From contig CAWIGL010000002.1 in assembly GCA_963835595.1 (NCBI GenBank), positions 1,612,001 through 1,676,000 on the forward strand: 64,000 nucleotides of DNA. Reading direction: 5' to 3'. The notes under the pieces were generated by a model, which saw only the letters and a program-made list of their open reading frames with translations, searched no databases and was not told the DNA's origin. Of this stretch, positions 17,636 through 26,890 are shown one piece after another (the stretch's first letter is position 1; every line of letters starts with the position of its first letter). This stretch comes from CAWEPK01 sp963835595. Lineage in GTDB: Bacteria; Desulfobacterota; Syntrophorhabdia; Syntrophorhabdales; WCHB1-27. Made by a program: the position numbers and the translations under genes.

Positions 17636-18331
17636 ATGGAGAGACGGGTCGCGGTAATCGTGCCGGCTTACAACGAGGAAGAGACGATCCGAAGCGTCAT
17701 CAGGGGCGTGAAGGGACTCGGCCCTGCCTACGAGGTGGTCGTTGTCAACGATTGCTCCCGAGACAATACCACAGGGAACGCGGAGATCGAAGGGGCTACG
17801 GTTATCGACCTGCCCGTCAACTTGGGCATAGGCGGCGCAGTGCAGACAGGCATAAAATACGCGCTCGCTTCGGGCTTCGACGCCTGCGTCCAGGTCGATG
17901 GGGACGGGCAGCACCCGCCGTCCGAGATACCGAAGCTCGTCGAGCCGCTCTTCACACGCGGGGTCGATATGGTAGTCGGCTCGCGCTTCTTAGGCGGCGC
18001 CTACAGGGTCCCGCTCATGAGGTCCTTCGGCATCGGCGTGATATCGCTCTTCCTGCGGGCGAGCGCCGGCGTGAGGCTGAAGGACGCGACGAGCGGCTTC
18101 AGGGCGATGAACAGGGCGGTAATGGAATTCTTTGCGCACGACTATCCCCAGGATTACCCGGAGCCGGAATCGCTGCTCCTGGCGCACCTCAAGCGCTTCA
18201 AGGTGGCGGAGGTCGCGGTCGAGATGAATTACAGGGAGCACGGGATATCGTCGATCACGCCTTTCCGGGCCGTCTATTACATGATAAAGGTGCTCCTTGC
18301 CATGCTGATCGACCTGTTCAAGGAGATCTGA
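17636..18331 (+). CDS. GT2-family glycosyltransferase, polyprenyl-phosphate type
   Basis: A 231-residue GT-A fold enzyme resembling dolichyl/polyprenyl-phosphate mannose or glucose synthases, which transfer a sugar from a nucleotide donor to a lipid phosphate at the membrane. The start VAVIVPAYNEEETI is the family N-terminus. Metal-binding acidic motifs follow: NDCSRDNT near residues 40-47 and VDGDGQHPP near 84-92. Unlike longer relatives it has no C-terminal membrane helices. ATG 17636 is chosen because the nucleotide-binding strand starts right there. The next gene encodes a DUF2304 membrane protein, a frequent partner of this enzyme type. Confidence 0.9.
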   Translation: MERRVAVIVPAYNEEETIRSVIRGVKGLGPAYEVVVVNDCSRDNTTGNAEIEGATVIDLPVNLGIGGAVQTGIKYALASGFDACVQVDGDGQHPPSEIPKLVEPLFTRGVDMVVGSRFLGGAYRVPLMRSFGIGVISLFLRASAGVRLKDATSGFRAMNRAVMEFFAHDYPQDYPEPESLLLAHLKRFKVAEVAVEMNYREHGISSITPFRAVYYMIKVLLAMLIDLFKEI

Positions 18332-18346
18332 AGGAGACTGGAAGAG

Positions 18347-18700
18347 ATGCTCCACATCCGCCTTTTTATCGGCATAATCAGCATCATTTTCTTTGCGGTC
18401 ACTTTCGAGTTCATAAGGAAGAAGCACCTGAGGGAAGAATATGCGATCCTCTGGCTCTTCACGTCCTCGATCATCGCGATCCTGAGCCTCTGGCCGGGCC
18501 TGATAAACATCTTGAGCAGGATAACGGGGCTATACTACATCACTGCCGTGCTGGCGATCGTCTTTGCCTTCATCATAGCGGTGCTGATGCATTATTCGAT
18601 AGCGATATCCAAGATGAAAGAGATGAACAAGGAGCTTACGCAGAGATGCGCCCTGCTGGAGCTGAGGCTTAAAGTGCTTGAGAAGGAGAGACGCGGATAA
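18347..18700 (+). CDS. DUF2304 family small membrane protein
   Basis: A 117-residue protein with three predicted membrane helices (about residues 5-22, 33-50 and 62-86) and a charged coiled-coil-like C-terminus. The LREEYAILWLF segment after helix 1 is typical of DUF2304. These proteins usually lie next to GT2 polyprenyl-sugar synthases, as here (15 nt gap), and probably act with them in membrane glycan assembly. The precise role is not known. Confidence 0.85.
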   Translation: MLHIRLFIGIISIIFFAVTFEFIRKKHLREEYAILWLFTSSIIAILSLWPGLINILSRITGLYYITAVLAIVFAFIIAVLMHYSIAISKMKEMNKELTQRCALLELRLKVLEKERRG

Positions 18701-18707
18701 GCAAAAA

Positions 18708-18783
18708 TGGAGCGGGCAACGGGGCTCGAACCCGCGGCATCAAGCTTGGGAAGCTTGCACTCTACCAACTGAGTTATGCCCGC
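18708..18783 (-). tRNA. tRNA-Gly(CCC)
   Basis: On the minus strand, GCGGGCA starts the acceptor stem and pairs with TGCCCGC, followed by TCCA (CCA encoded). The anticodon stem CAAGC/GCTTG encloses TTCCCAA, giving anticodon CCC. The T arm has GGTTCGAGCCC. It is the only minus-strand gene of the first 28 kb. Confidence 0.95.
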
Positions 18784-18956
18784 TTATCAGGAACATGATA
18801 GAGGAATTGCCGGGTCAAGTCAATAGGTTGGAGGCTTCCCCGCGCAATGCCGGCCCGCCCGTGAGGCGGGAGGGGCGTACCAGGCGGCCCTTTTGCCGCC
18901 GCGCATTGCTTATGGGTGCGCGATCTGCTATAAAATTAGCTCGTTTCTTGGGATTA

Positions 18957-19979
18957 TGAGGACCGAAGAGTTCGACTATTCACTGCCAGGGGAGCTGATC
19001 GCCCAGCACCCGGCGAAGGAGCGCACGGCGTCCCGCCTCCTTCTCCTCGACAGGAGAAGCGGGCGGGTCGAGCACAGCCGTTTTGCCGATATTACCGGGC
19101 TGCCTCAAGGGAGGCGACCTTATCGTCCTGAACGACACGAAGGTCCTGCCCGCGAGGCTTTCGGGGGTCAAGGGGACGGGAGGGGCGGTCGATATCCTGC
19201 TTGTCGAGAAGGTCGATGGGAAAAGGTGGTCCTGCCTCGCGGGGGGCCTGAAGCGCACGACGCAGAAGGTGCGCGTGAGCGTCGGGGAGACGCCCCTCGA
19301 CTTGAAGGCTGCGCCGGGCGGCGGGTGGACCGTCGAGTTCCCGGACGGCACGAGCGCGGCGGAGCTTATGGCTGCCTGCGGCCGCATGCCCCTTCCCCGC
19401 TATATAAAAAGGGAGAAGGGCGCAGGCAGGAACGGCGACGACGAGCGCTACCAGACGGTCTACGCGCGCCAGGAAGGCTCCATCGCCGCGCCGACCGCCG
19501 GCCTGCATTTCGATGAGGACCTGCTCGGGCGGATTGCGGCGATGGGCGTGGGCGTCGTAAAGATCACGCTCCACATCGGCACGGGCACGTTTTTTCTGAT
19601 AAAGAGCGCGCAGGTCGAAGGGCACGCGATGCACAGCGAGCGCTACCTTCTTTCGCCGGCCGTCCTTGAGGCGATCGGAAAGACGAAGGAGGCACACGGC
19701 AGGGTCATAGCGGTGGGGACGAGCGTGGTGAGGACCTTGGAGACGGCCTTCGGAAGGGGAGACGGGGCGCTTGAGGGGAGCACGGACCTTTTCATCTATC
19801 CCGGCTACCGGTTCCGCGTAGTCGACGCCCTTATCACCAATTTCCACCTTCCCCGCTCGACGCCGCTCATGCTCGTCTGCGCCTTCGCGGGGAGGGAGGC
19901 GATAGCAGGGGCGTACAGGGAGGCCGTAGAGCGCGGCTACAGGTTTTACAGCTACGGGGACGCGATGTTCATTTCATGA
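18957..19979 (+). CDS. queA: S-adenosylmethionine:tRNA ribosyltransferase-isomerase (frameshifted)
   Basis: QueA adds the ribosyl moiety of SAM to preQ1 in tRNA, giving epoxyqueuosine. The N-terminus MRTEEFDYSLPGELIAQHP is canonical; then one surplus C at 19103-19104 breaks the frame (expected GLLKGGDLIVLNDTKVLPAR). The restored frame holds PLPRYIKRE, YARQEGSIAAPTAGLHFDE, HIGTGTFF and NFHLPRSTPLML. It overlaps tgt, the gene for the preceding pathway step, by 4 nt. Confidence 0.93.
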
Positions 19980-21110
19980 GCGCGCTCACGGTCGAGAAGG
20001 TCGACGGGCAGGCAAGGCTCGCCGCTTTGCATACGGGTCACGGCACGGTAGAGACGCCGGTCTTCATGCCCGTAGGGACGCAAGGGGCCGTGAAGGCCGT
20101 CCTCCAGCGGGACCTCTCGGAGATGGGCGCGCGGATGCTGCTGGCAAACGCGTACCATCTGTATCTGAGGCCGGGGGACGCGCTTATAAGGGAGATGGGC
20201 GGCATCCAGAGGTTCACGGGCTGGGACGGGGCCGTCCTGACGGACAGCGGCGGATACCAGATATTCAGCCTTGGCGTGCTGCGCAAGATAGAGGAGGAAG
20301 GGGTGACCTTCCAGTCCCACATAGACGGCTCGAAGCACTTCCTTACGCCGGAGAGGATCGTGGAGGTGCAGGAGAACATCGGGGCGGACGTCTGCATGTG
20401 CCTCGACGAATGCGTCGCCTACCCGTCCTCCCACGCGTATACGAGCGCGTCTGCGGACCGTACGACGCGGTGGGCGCAGAGGTGCCGGGCCGCGAAAAAG
20501 ACGCCGTCGCTGCTCTTCGGCATCGTCCAGGGAGGCATGTACGCCGACTTGAGGCGGCACTCCGCGGCGGGCCTTCTGGAGATCGGCTTCGACGGATATG
20601 CCCTAGGGGGCTTCAGCGTGGGCGAGCCGAAGGGCGTCATGTGGGAGATGGTCGACGAGGTCATCGGCCTGCTGCCCCCCGAAAAGCCTCGCTACCTTAT
20701 GGGCGTGGGCTTCCCGGAGGACATCGTGGAGGGCGTAAGGAATGGCGTCGATATGTTCGACTGCGTCATCCCTACGCGCCACGCGAGGAACGGGAGCCTC
20801 TTTACGAGGACGGGGAGGATCAACATAAAGCACGCAAGATACGCGGCAGACGCCGGGCCCGATAGACGATTCCTGCGGCTGCTACACGTGCGCCCGTTTT
20901 TCGAGGTCGTATTTGCGGCACCTCTTCATGGCGCGGGAGCTTGCGAGCTATTACCTGAACACGGTGCACAACCTGTTCTTCTATACGGAGCTTCTGGGGC
21001 GCATAAGGGCGTCCATCGGCGAGGGAAGGTTCGAGGAGTTTTACAAGGGGTTCATGTCCGAATGGAAAGGAGGTGAGATATACGATGGATCTAGCATATG
21101 CGATGGGTAG
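19976..21110 (+). CDS. tgt: Queuine tRNA-ribosyltransferase (frameshifted)
   Basis: Tgt exchanges guanine 34 for preQ1 in tRNAs with GUN anticodons. Motifs are TPVFMPVGTQGAVKA, VLTDSGGYQIFSL with the catalytic Asp, FGIVQGGMYADLR, LGGFSVGEPK and RYLMGVGFPEDI. At 20861 a surplus G shifts the frame after YAADAGP; the corrected frame gives DDSCGCYTCARFSRSYLRHL with the zinc cysteines and a normal C-terminus ending at 21110. Queuosine synthesis is therefore likely active. Confidence 0.93.
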
Positions 21111-21400
21111 TCCGGTATGCGGGCGGCCAGGGCGGCGGCATGCTCACATTTCTCCCGCTCATCCTTCTGTTCGCGGTCTTCTATTTTCTCCTTATCAGGC
21201 CGCAGCAGAAACGGTCGAAGCAGCACAAGACGTTCATGGAGAACCTGAAGAAGGGAGATACGGTTATCACTTCGGGGGGTTTGTATGGTAAAATAACAGG
21301 CATCACGGACGAGGCAATCACCATGGAAATAGCCGAAAAAGTCAGGGTAAAGGTCACTAAGAGCGCGGTGGTAGACTACGTGAAAGGAGAGCAGGCGTGA
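21085..21400 (+). CDS. yajC: Preprotein translocase subunit YajC (frameshifted)
   Basis: YajC is a small single-span partner of SecDF. A strong AAAGGAGGTGA site precedes ATG 21085 (MDLAYAMGSP). About one base too many near 21116-21118 shifts the frame, after which the typical AGGQGGGMLTFLPLILL, membrane helix FAVFYFLLIRPQQKR and VITSGGLYGKITGI follow. An alternative start at 21098 avoids the shift but lacks the good ribosome site. The gene begins inside the tgt 3' end. SecD and SecF are not next to it here. Confidence 0.85.
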
Positions 21401-21747
21401 GAAGGTACGAGAATATTCTTATAGTTGCGCCCGACTGTACCAAGGAGGACGAGGAAGATCTGCTCCGAAGGATACAGGCAAACATCGAGAAGCTGGGCGC
21501 AGAGACGCTGAAGGTCGATGACTGGGGCGTGCGGAAGCTCGCCTATCAGATCAAGAAGAAAGACAGGGGGCACTACTTCTTCCTGCTTCTGAACATGGAC
21601 GAATCGACGGTAGTCGTCCTGGACAAGTTTTACCGGACGATGGACCTTATTCTCAGGCACCTTTTCGTGGTGGTCGACGAGAAGGACAAGGGGCCGGAGA
21701 AGCCGCCGGATGCGGTTGTCTTCGACGAGCTGGAGGGTGAGGCATAG
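21397..21747 (+). CDS. rpsF: 30S ribosomal protein S6
   Basis: S6 forms a heterodimer with S18 on the 30S platform. The GTG start gives RRYENILIVAPDCTKEDEED. The ferredoxin-like core continues with IEKLGAETLKVDDWGVRKLAY and VLDKFYRTMDLILRHL. The length is 116 aa. It opens the cluster rpsF - OB protein - rpsR - rplI - dnaB. Confidence 0.95.
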   Translation: MRRYENILIVAPDCTKEDEEDLLRRIQANIEKLGAETLKVDDWGVRKLAYQIKKKDRGHYFFLLLNMDESTVVVLDKFYRTMDLILRHLFVVVDEKDKGPEKPPDAVVFDELEGEA

Positions 21748-22016
21748 TGAACAGGGTCTTCCTCTCAGGGAAGATAAGGAAAAAACCGGAAGTGGCATAC
21801 ACCCCCAAGGGCCGGAAGGTTGTCACGTTTCCATTGTGGGTTGACGAAGGCGCGTTCAGCGTGGAGGTTATAGGAGCGGGCGAGGCCTTTCCCGCCGGCG
21901 CCCTTCCCGCGCCGACGTGCGGTGTTCTCGTGGCTGGAGAGCTGATAAAGACCAGGCTCAAATCCCGCGATGTTTTGAGAGTGAAGGCCAGCAAAATCTT
22001 ATGGATGGAGGAATAA
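21747..22016 (+). CDS. Short single-stranded-DNA-binding (OB-fold) protein, PriB/SSB-like
   Basis: An 89-residue protein occupying the slot between rpsF and rpsR where ssb or priB normally lies. The opening NRVFLSGKIRKKPEVAYTPK resembles the first strands of SSB, and VVTFPLWVDE corresponds to the next strand pair. It lacks the long acidic C-terminal tail of SSB, so it looks more like PriB-type truncated proteins. A GTG start overlaps the rpsF stop by one base. A role at the primosome, with dnaB four genes downstream, is inference. Confidence 0.75.
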   Translation: MNRVFLSGKIRKKPEVAYTPKGRKVVTFPLWVDEGAFSVEVIGAGEAFPAGALPAPTCGVLVAGELIKTRLKSRDVLRVKASKILWMEE

Positions 22017-22268
22017 ATGCCGAGGATGCAGGATTCCGGAAAAAAGCGCGTCTACGTAAGGAAGCGTGTCTGCCGGTTTTGCACGGACGCGAGCATCAGG
22101 ATAGATTATAAAGACCCGAAGCTCCTTAAGCATTTCGTTACCGAGCGCGGCAAGATCATGCCCCGGAGGATGACGGGGACGTGCGCAAACCACCAGAGGA
22201 AGCTCCGGGAAGAGATCAAGAAGGCCCGGCACATCGCCCTCTTGCCCTTCACGACCGTTACGCGATAG
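22017..22268 (+). CDS. rpsR: 30S ribosomal protein S18
   Basis: S18 is the S6 partner. The 83 residues contain KRVCRFCTDASIRIDYKDP (C-x2-C zinc-type form) and the core LKHFVTERGKIMPRRMTGTC with the C-terminal RHIALLPF. It begins directly after the stop of the OB-fold gene. Confidence 0.96.
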   Translation: MPRMQDSGKKRVYVRKRVCRFCTDASIRIDYKDPKLLKHFVTERGKIMPRRMTGTCANHQRKLREEIKKARHIALLPFTTVTR

Positions 22269-22281
22269 GAGGTAGGAAGCA

Positions 22282-22731
22282 ATGAAGGTGATACTCCTCG
22301 ACAATGTGGATGGGGTCGGCAAGAAGGGCGAGACGCGCGAAGTGCGGGACGGCTTCGGGCGCAATTTCCTTGTGCCCAGGGGCATCGCGATACCGGCCAC
22401 GCGGGGCAACGTCAAGAAGCTGCAAGACCAAGCCCGCGTAATCATGGGGAAAAGGGAGAAGGACGTCAAGACCGCGGAAAGCGTCAAAAAGCGGCTCGAA
22501 GAGTCCCCTCCCCTGGTCATAAAGAAGAAATCGGGCCTGGACGGGAAGCTCTTCGGCTCGGTGACGGCCAAAGACGTTGCCGAGGCGATGAAGAAGGCGC
22601 TCGATTTCGACGTGGACCGGAAGGGCCTGCGCCTCGTCGAGCCCATAAAGATGACGGGCGCCTATACGGTGGAGGCGCATCTCGAAAAAGGCGTTATCGC
22701 CCGGGTGAAGCTCGAAATAGAAGAAGAGTAA
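22282..22731 (+). CDS. rplI: 50S ribosomal protein L9
   Basis: L9 consists of two globular domains joined by a long helix. The N-terminal domain is MKVILLDNVDGVGKKGETRE and the following GFGRNFLVPRGIA. The long helix spans roughly residues 45-75 and the C-terminal domain includes KLFGSVTAKDVAEAM. The length is 149 aa. The stop is adjacent to the dnaB start. Confidence 0.95.
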   Translation: MKVILLDNVDGVGKKGETREVRDGFGRNFLVPRGIAIPATRGNVKKLQDQARVIMGKREKDVKTAESVKKRLEESPPLVIKKKSGLDGKLFGSVTAKDVAEAMKKALDFDVDRKGLRLVEPIKMTGAYTVEAHLEKGVIARVKLEIEEE

Positions 22732-24093
22732 ATGGCAAGGGTCCTGAAAGGTCCTGTTGAGATCAGGGGTCGCATACCGCCCCAGAACCTCGACGCGGAA
22801 CAGTCGGTTCTCGGCGGCATCCTGGTCGACCCCGAGGCTTTCAACAAGATCGTCGATGTCGTAGACGCGGAGGATTTTTACAGGGAAGACCACAGGACCA
22901 TTTTCCAGATGATGCTGGACCTTTACGAGAAGAACGAGCCGATAGACCTTGTCACGGTGACCAGCCTGGCCCGCGATAAGGGCCTCATCGAAAAAATGGG
23001 AGGCGTGACGAACCTGGCCCGCTTTGTCGACGCCATGCCCACGTCGGCCAACATAGTGCAGTACGCCAGGATGGTCAGGGAGAAGGCGCTGCTCCGCAAC
23101 CTCATGCATACGGCTACGGACATCGTCGAAAGGGGCTATCAGGTAGATACGGACGTCGACAATTTCATCGACGACGCCGAGAAACTGATCTTCCAGATAG
23201 CGGAGAAGAAATTCAAGCCTGCTTTCTATTCCATCAAGGACCTCGTGATGGATAACATGAAGGTGATCGAGAGGCTTGCCGAGAAGAAACAGGCGGTCAC
23301 CGGGATCGCCACGAGCTTCACGGACCTCGACAAGCTGACGAGCGGCCTGCAGCGCTCCGACCTGATCATAGTGGCGGGCAGGCCGAGCATGGGGAAGACC
23401 GCTTTCTGCCTCAACATCGCCCAGCACGCGGCCCTTTCGAACGGCGGCATCCCTGTGGGCATCTTTTCGCTCGAAATGTCGAAAGAGCAGCTTGTCATGA
23501 GGCTTCTCAGCTCGGAAGCCGAAGTCGATTTCGGCAAGCTGCGCACAGGCATGATCAGGGATACGGATTGGAACCGGATAGGGAAGGCGGCCGGAAGGCT
23601 CTACACCGCCCCTATTTATATAGATGATACGCCGGCCCTGAGCATCCTGGAGCTCCGGGCGAGGGCGCGCAGGCTGAAAAAGGAGCACGGCTTAGAGCTT
23701 CTGGTTGTCGACTACCTCCAGCTCATGCGCGGCAGGACTACGAGCCTCGACCGCAGGGAGCAGGAGATATCGGAGATATCGCGGTTCCTCAAGGCCCTGG
23801 CAAAGGAGCTCAATATCCCCGTAGTGGCGATATCGCAGCTCAACAGGATGGTCGAGCAGAGGGAGGACAAGCGGCCGCGCCTGGCAGACCTGCGCGAGTC
23901 GGGCGCCATAGAGCAGGACGCGGATGTCATTATCTTCATTTACCGCGATGAGGTTTATAACAGGAATTCGGAGCGGAAGGGCATTGCGGATATCATAGTG
24001 GGAAAACAGCGCAACGGCCCCACGGGAGACATCGAGACGGTATTTTTGGCGGAATATACAACCTTTAGAAACCTTAGCAATGAACCTACCTAA
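22732..24093 (+). CDS. dnaB: Replicative DNA helicase
   Basis: DnaB is the hexameric 5'-3' helicase of the replication fork. The N-terminal domain starts IPPQNLDAEQSVLGGIL near residue 17. The RecA-type domain has the Walker A IVAGRPSMGKTAF, Walker B LLVVDYLQLM and DLRESGAIEQDADVI with the arginine-rich region. It is 453 aa, with no intein. The end overlaps the next gene by 14 nt. Confidence 0.97.
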   Translation: MARVLKGPVEIRGRIPPQNLDAEQSVLGGILVDPEAFNKIVDVVDAEDFYREDHRTIFQMMLDLYEKNEPIDLVTVTSLARDKGLIEKMGGVTNLARFVDAMPTSANIVQYARMVREKALLRNLMHTATDIVERGYQVDTDVDNFIDDAEKLIFQIAEKKFKPAFYSIKDLVMDNMKVIERLAEKKQAVTGIATSFTDLDKLTSGLQRSDLIIVAGRPSMGKTAFCLNIAQHAALSNGGIPVGIFSLEMSKEQLVMRLLSSEAEVDFGKLRTGMIRDTDWNRIGKAAGRLYTAPIYIDDTPALSILELRARARRLKKEHGLELLVVDYLQLMRGRTTSLDRREQEISEISRFLKALAKELNIPVVAISQLNRMVEQREDKRPRLADLRESGAIEQDADVIIFIYRDEVYNRNSERKGIADIIVGKQRNGPTGDIETVFLAEYTTFRNLSNEPT

Positions 24094-24607
24094 CCTCCTC
24101 TCCCTGTTCCGCCTGTTCGTGACGGCCTTCTTCATCCTGCTGGTCGCTTACGAGCGGTTCACCCTTGCCCTCATCCTCTTCGTGATGCAGGCCCTGAGCG
24201 ACCTCCTCGACGGCTTCTTCGCCAGGTGGATGGGCGCGAAGACGAACCTGGGCGCCTACCTCGACCCGGCGGCCGACAAGGTAATGCTCGCCTCGTCCTA
24301 CATCGTCCTCTGCGTTCAGAAGATATTGCCGTTGTGGCTGGTCGGCACGGTATTCCTGCGCGACCTTGTCATCTCGGTCGGATTCCTTATATTATGGAAA
24401 AGGGGGTTGGCGGCTACTCCCGCGCCAAGCCTCGTAAGCAAGATGACCACCGTATTCCAGATGCTCACCATTGTCTACGTTCTGGCGTTTGCCGACCGGA
24501 GCTTTGACCCGTTCTTTTTCTACGCAACTGCCCTTTTGACCGCCGTATCGGGCATACAGTATTTTTTTGTAGGCTGGACCGCATTTTTTCGCAAAGAAGT
24601 CGTTTGA
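24080..24607 (+). CDS. CDP-alcohol phosphatidyltransferase (PgsA-like)
   Basis: A 175-residue inner-membrane enzyme with five or six predicted helices. The CDP-alcohol phosphotransferase signature DGFFAR...G...D...D is seen in SDLLDGFFARWMGAK and GAYLDPAADK (about residues 40-66). The family links an alcohol to CDP-diacylglycerol, for example in phosphatidylglycerol-phosphate synthesis. The exact acceptor cannot be told from sequence. PgsA is the best guess from size. It overlaps dnaB. Confidence 0.8.
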   Translation: MNLPNLLSLFRLFVTAFFILLVAYERFTLALILFVMQALSDLLDGFFARWMGAKTNLGAYLDPAADKVMLASSYIVLCVQKILPLWLVGTVFLRDLVISVGFLILWKRGLAATPAPSLVSKMTTVFQMLTIVYVLAFADRSFDPFFFYATALLTAVSGIQYFFVGWTAFFRKEVV

Positions 24608-24658
24608 CGGGGCGGGAGAGTTTCCGCTGCTGTCTTAACCACATTCTAGGAGGCATCG

Positions 24659-25657
24659 ATGGCCATACGTGTGGGTATCAACGGATTTGGCAGGATCGGA
24701 AGGCAGGTCTATAGGATAGGCCGCAAGAACCCGGAGCTTGAGTTTGTCGCGATCAACGACATCACGGACGCGAAGACCCTTGCCCATCTATTGAAGTACG
24801 ATTCGGTCCACCGGACCATGAACGCTGAAGTGAGCGAGAAAGACGGCTCGATTGTCGTGGACGGCAAGACCATCAAGGTTCTCGCCGAGAGGGACCCTGA
24901 AAGGCTGCCGTGGAAAGACCTCGAGGTGGACGTGGTCCTGGAGTCGACCGGGAGGTTCACGGACAGGATAGGCGGCGAGAAGCATTGCCTGGCAGGCGCG
25001 AAAAAGGTGCTCGTCTCCGCCCCCGCCAAAAACCCGGACGTGACCTTCGTGCTCGGCGTCAACGAAGAGGTCTACGACAAAGAGAGGCACAACATCATCT
25101 CTATGGGGTCCTGCACGACGAACTGCCTCGCGCCCGTCGTGAAGGTGCTGCACAAGGAGTTCGGCGTCGAGCGCGGCCTGATGACGACGATACACTCGTA
25201 TACGAACGACCAGGTCATCCTCGACCAGCCCCACAGGGACTTGAGAAGGGCGAGGGCTGCTGCGCTTTCCATGATACCGACGACCACCGGCGCGGCGAAG
25301 GCGATCTCCGAGGTCATCCCGGAGATGAAAGGGCGTATGGACGGCCTCTCCATCAGGGTGCCGACGCCCACCGTCTCGCTGGTCGATCTCGTTGCCCTCC
25401 TGTCGAAGGAGACGACGAAGGAGGCAGTCAACGCAGCCTTCAGGAAGTACGCGGCCGGCCCCATGAAAGGGATACTCGAGGCGACCGAGGAAGAGCTCGT
25501 CTCGTGCGACTTCATCGGGAATACCCACTCGTCGATCGTCGATCTGGCCGAGACCTTCGTGACGGGCGGCAGGATGGTGAAGGTCCTTTCGTGGTACGAC
25601 AACGAATGGGGCTTCTCGTCGCGCATGTGCGACCTTCTGACCTTCGTGATGAAGTGA
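24659..25657 (+). CDS. gap: Glyceraldehyde-3-phosphate dehydrogenase, type I
   Basis: It converts glyceraldehyde 3-phosphate, NAD and phosphate to 1,3-bisphosphoglycerate. The NAD-binding start VGINGFGRIGRQVYR and the active-site SMGSCTTNCLAPVVK (catalytic Cys near residue 153) are intact, as is the C-terminal WYDNEWGFSSRM. A GGAGGCATCG site precedes the ATG. It heads the glycolytic run gap-pgk-tpiA; the enzyme also uses the G3P released by the phosphoketolase at 41657. Confidence 0.97.
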   Translation: MAIRVGINGFGRIGRQVYRIGRKNPELEFVAINDITDAKTLAHLLKYDSVHRTMNAEVSEKDGSIVVDGKTIKVLAERDPERLPWKDLEVDVVLESTGRFTDRIGGEKHCLAGAKKVLVSAPAKNPDVTFVLGVNEEVYDKERHNIISMGSCTTNCLAPVVKVLHKEFGVERGLMTTIHSYTNDQVILDQPHRDLRRARAAALSMIPTTTGAAKAISEVIPEMKGRMDGLSIRVPTPTVSLVDLVALLSKETTKEAVNAAFRKYAAGPMKGILEATEEELVSCDFIGNTHSSIVDLAETFVTGGRMVKVLSWYDNEWGFSSRMCDLLTFVMK

Positions 25658-25693
25658 TCCGAAAGCGGGCTTTACTACTCGAAGGGGAAAGCG

Positions 25694-26890
25694 ATGAAAT
25701 CTGTGAGAGACGTCGCGGTCGGCGGGAAAAGGGTATTCATCCGCGTTGACTTTAACGTGCCCATGGACGACCAGGGGCATATTACGGACGATACAAGAAT
25801 AAAGGCGCACCTTCCGACGATAAATTACGTCACGGCGAACAAAGGGAAGGCGATACTCGCCTCGCACCTCGGGCGGCCGAAGGGCAAGAGGGCGGACAAG
25901 TACTCCCTGAAGCCCGTGGCCGCCAGGCTGTCGGAGCTTCTCGGCAGGGATGTCGCCTTTGCCGGCGACTGCCTCGGCCCGGAGGCGGAAAGCGCAGTGG
26001 CGGCTATGAAAGACGGCGATGTCCTCCTTTTGGAGAACTTGCGCTTTCACGCCGAGGAAGAGAAGAACGACGCGGCCTTCGCCGCGCAACTGGCGCGGCT
26101 TTGCGACGTATACGTGGACGACGCGTTCGCCGTCGCCCACAGGGGGCACGCATCAAACGCGGGCATAACCGCCTTTGTGCCGGAGTGCGCGGCCGGCCTG
26201 CTCCTTGAATCGGAGCTCGATTACCTGAAGCGGGCCACCGAGAACCCCGTCAGGCCCCTCGTCGCCATTATCGGAGGCGCGAAGGTCTCCGACAAGATAG
26301 CCGTCCTCCAGAGGCTGACGGAGAAGGTGGACAAGCTCATCATCGGCGGAGGCATGGCCTTTACGTTCTTAAAGGCCCTCGGCCATGAGGTGGGCAAGTC
26401 CCTCTGCGAAGAGGAGATGCTCCAAACGGCGAAGAAGATCATGGCGATGGCGGCAGAGAAGAAGGTCAGGCTCTATCTGCCCATCGACTGCGTCATCGCC
26501 GAAAAAATGGCCGCGGACGCGGAGACGAAGTACGTCCCCGTGCAGGAGATCCCTCCCGGCTGGATGGCCCTCGATATCGGGCCTGCGTCAACAACGCTCT
26601 TCGGCGAGGCCCTGGCCGACGCCAAGACCATCGTCTGGAACGGCCCGATGGGCGTCTTCGAGATGGACATCTTCAGCAGGGGGACCTACGGGCTTGTCAA
26701 TTTTGTGGCGAACGCCCATGCCTTGACCATCGTAGGGGGCGGGGACACGGACACAGCCATACACCGGGCGGGCGAGGCGCACAGGATATCGTATATATCG
26801 ACAGGCGGCGGCGCGTTCCTGGAGCTTCTCGAAGGCAAGACGATGCCCGCGGTGGAGGCCCTTGGGACGTGCGGAGGAGGAAGGCGATGA
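25694..26890 (+). CDS. pgk: Phosphoglycerate kinase
   Basis: It transfers phosphate from 1,3-bisphosphoglycerate to ADP. Visible are RVDFNVPMD near residues 17-25, the substrate-binding ASHLGRPKGKR, the hinge-region GGAKVSDKI, and the C-terminal nucleotide loop GGGDTDTAIHRAG with STGGGAFLELLEGK. The 398-residue length is usual. The stop overlaps the tpiA start. Confidence 0.97.
   Translation: MKSVRDVAVGGKRVFIRVDFNVPMDDQGHITDDTRIKAHLPTINYVTANKGKAILASHLGRPKGKRADKYSLKPVAARLSELLGRDVAFAGDCLGPEAESAVAAMKDGDVLLLENLRFHAEEEKNDAAFAAQLARLCDVYVDDAFAVAHRGHASNAGITAFVPECAAGLLLESELDYLKRATENPVRPLVAIIGGAKVSDKIAVLQRLTEKVDKLIIGGGMAFTFLKALGHEVGKSLCEEEMLQTAKKIMAMAAEKKVRLYLPIDCVIAEKMAADAETKYVPVQEIPPGWMALDIGPASTTLFGEALADAKTIVWNGPMGVFEMDIFSRGTYGLVNFVANAHALTIVGGGDTDTAIHRAGEAHRISYISTGGGAFLELLEGKTMPAVEALGTCGGGRR

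Noticed and set aside
22732..24093. An intein in DnaB
   Set aside because: The Walker A region and the rest of the helicase are continuous at normal length (453 aa).
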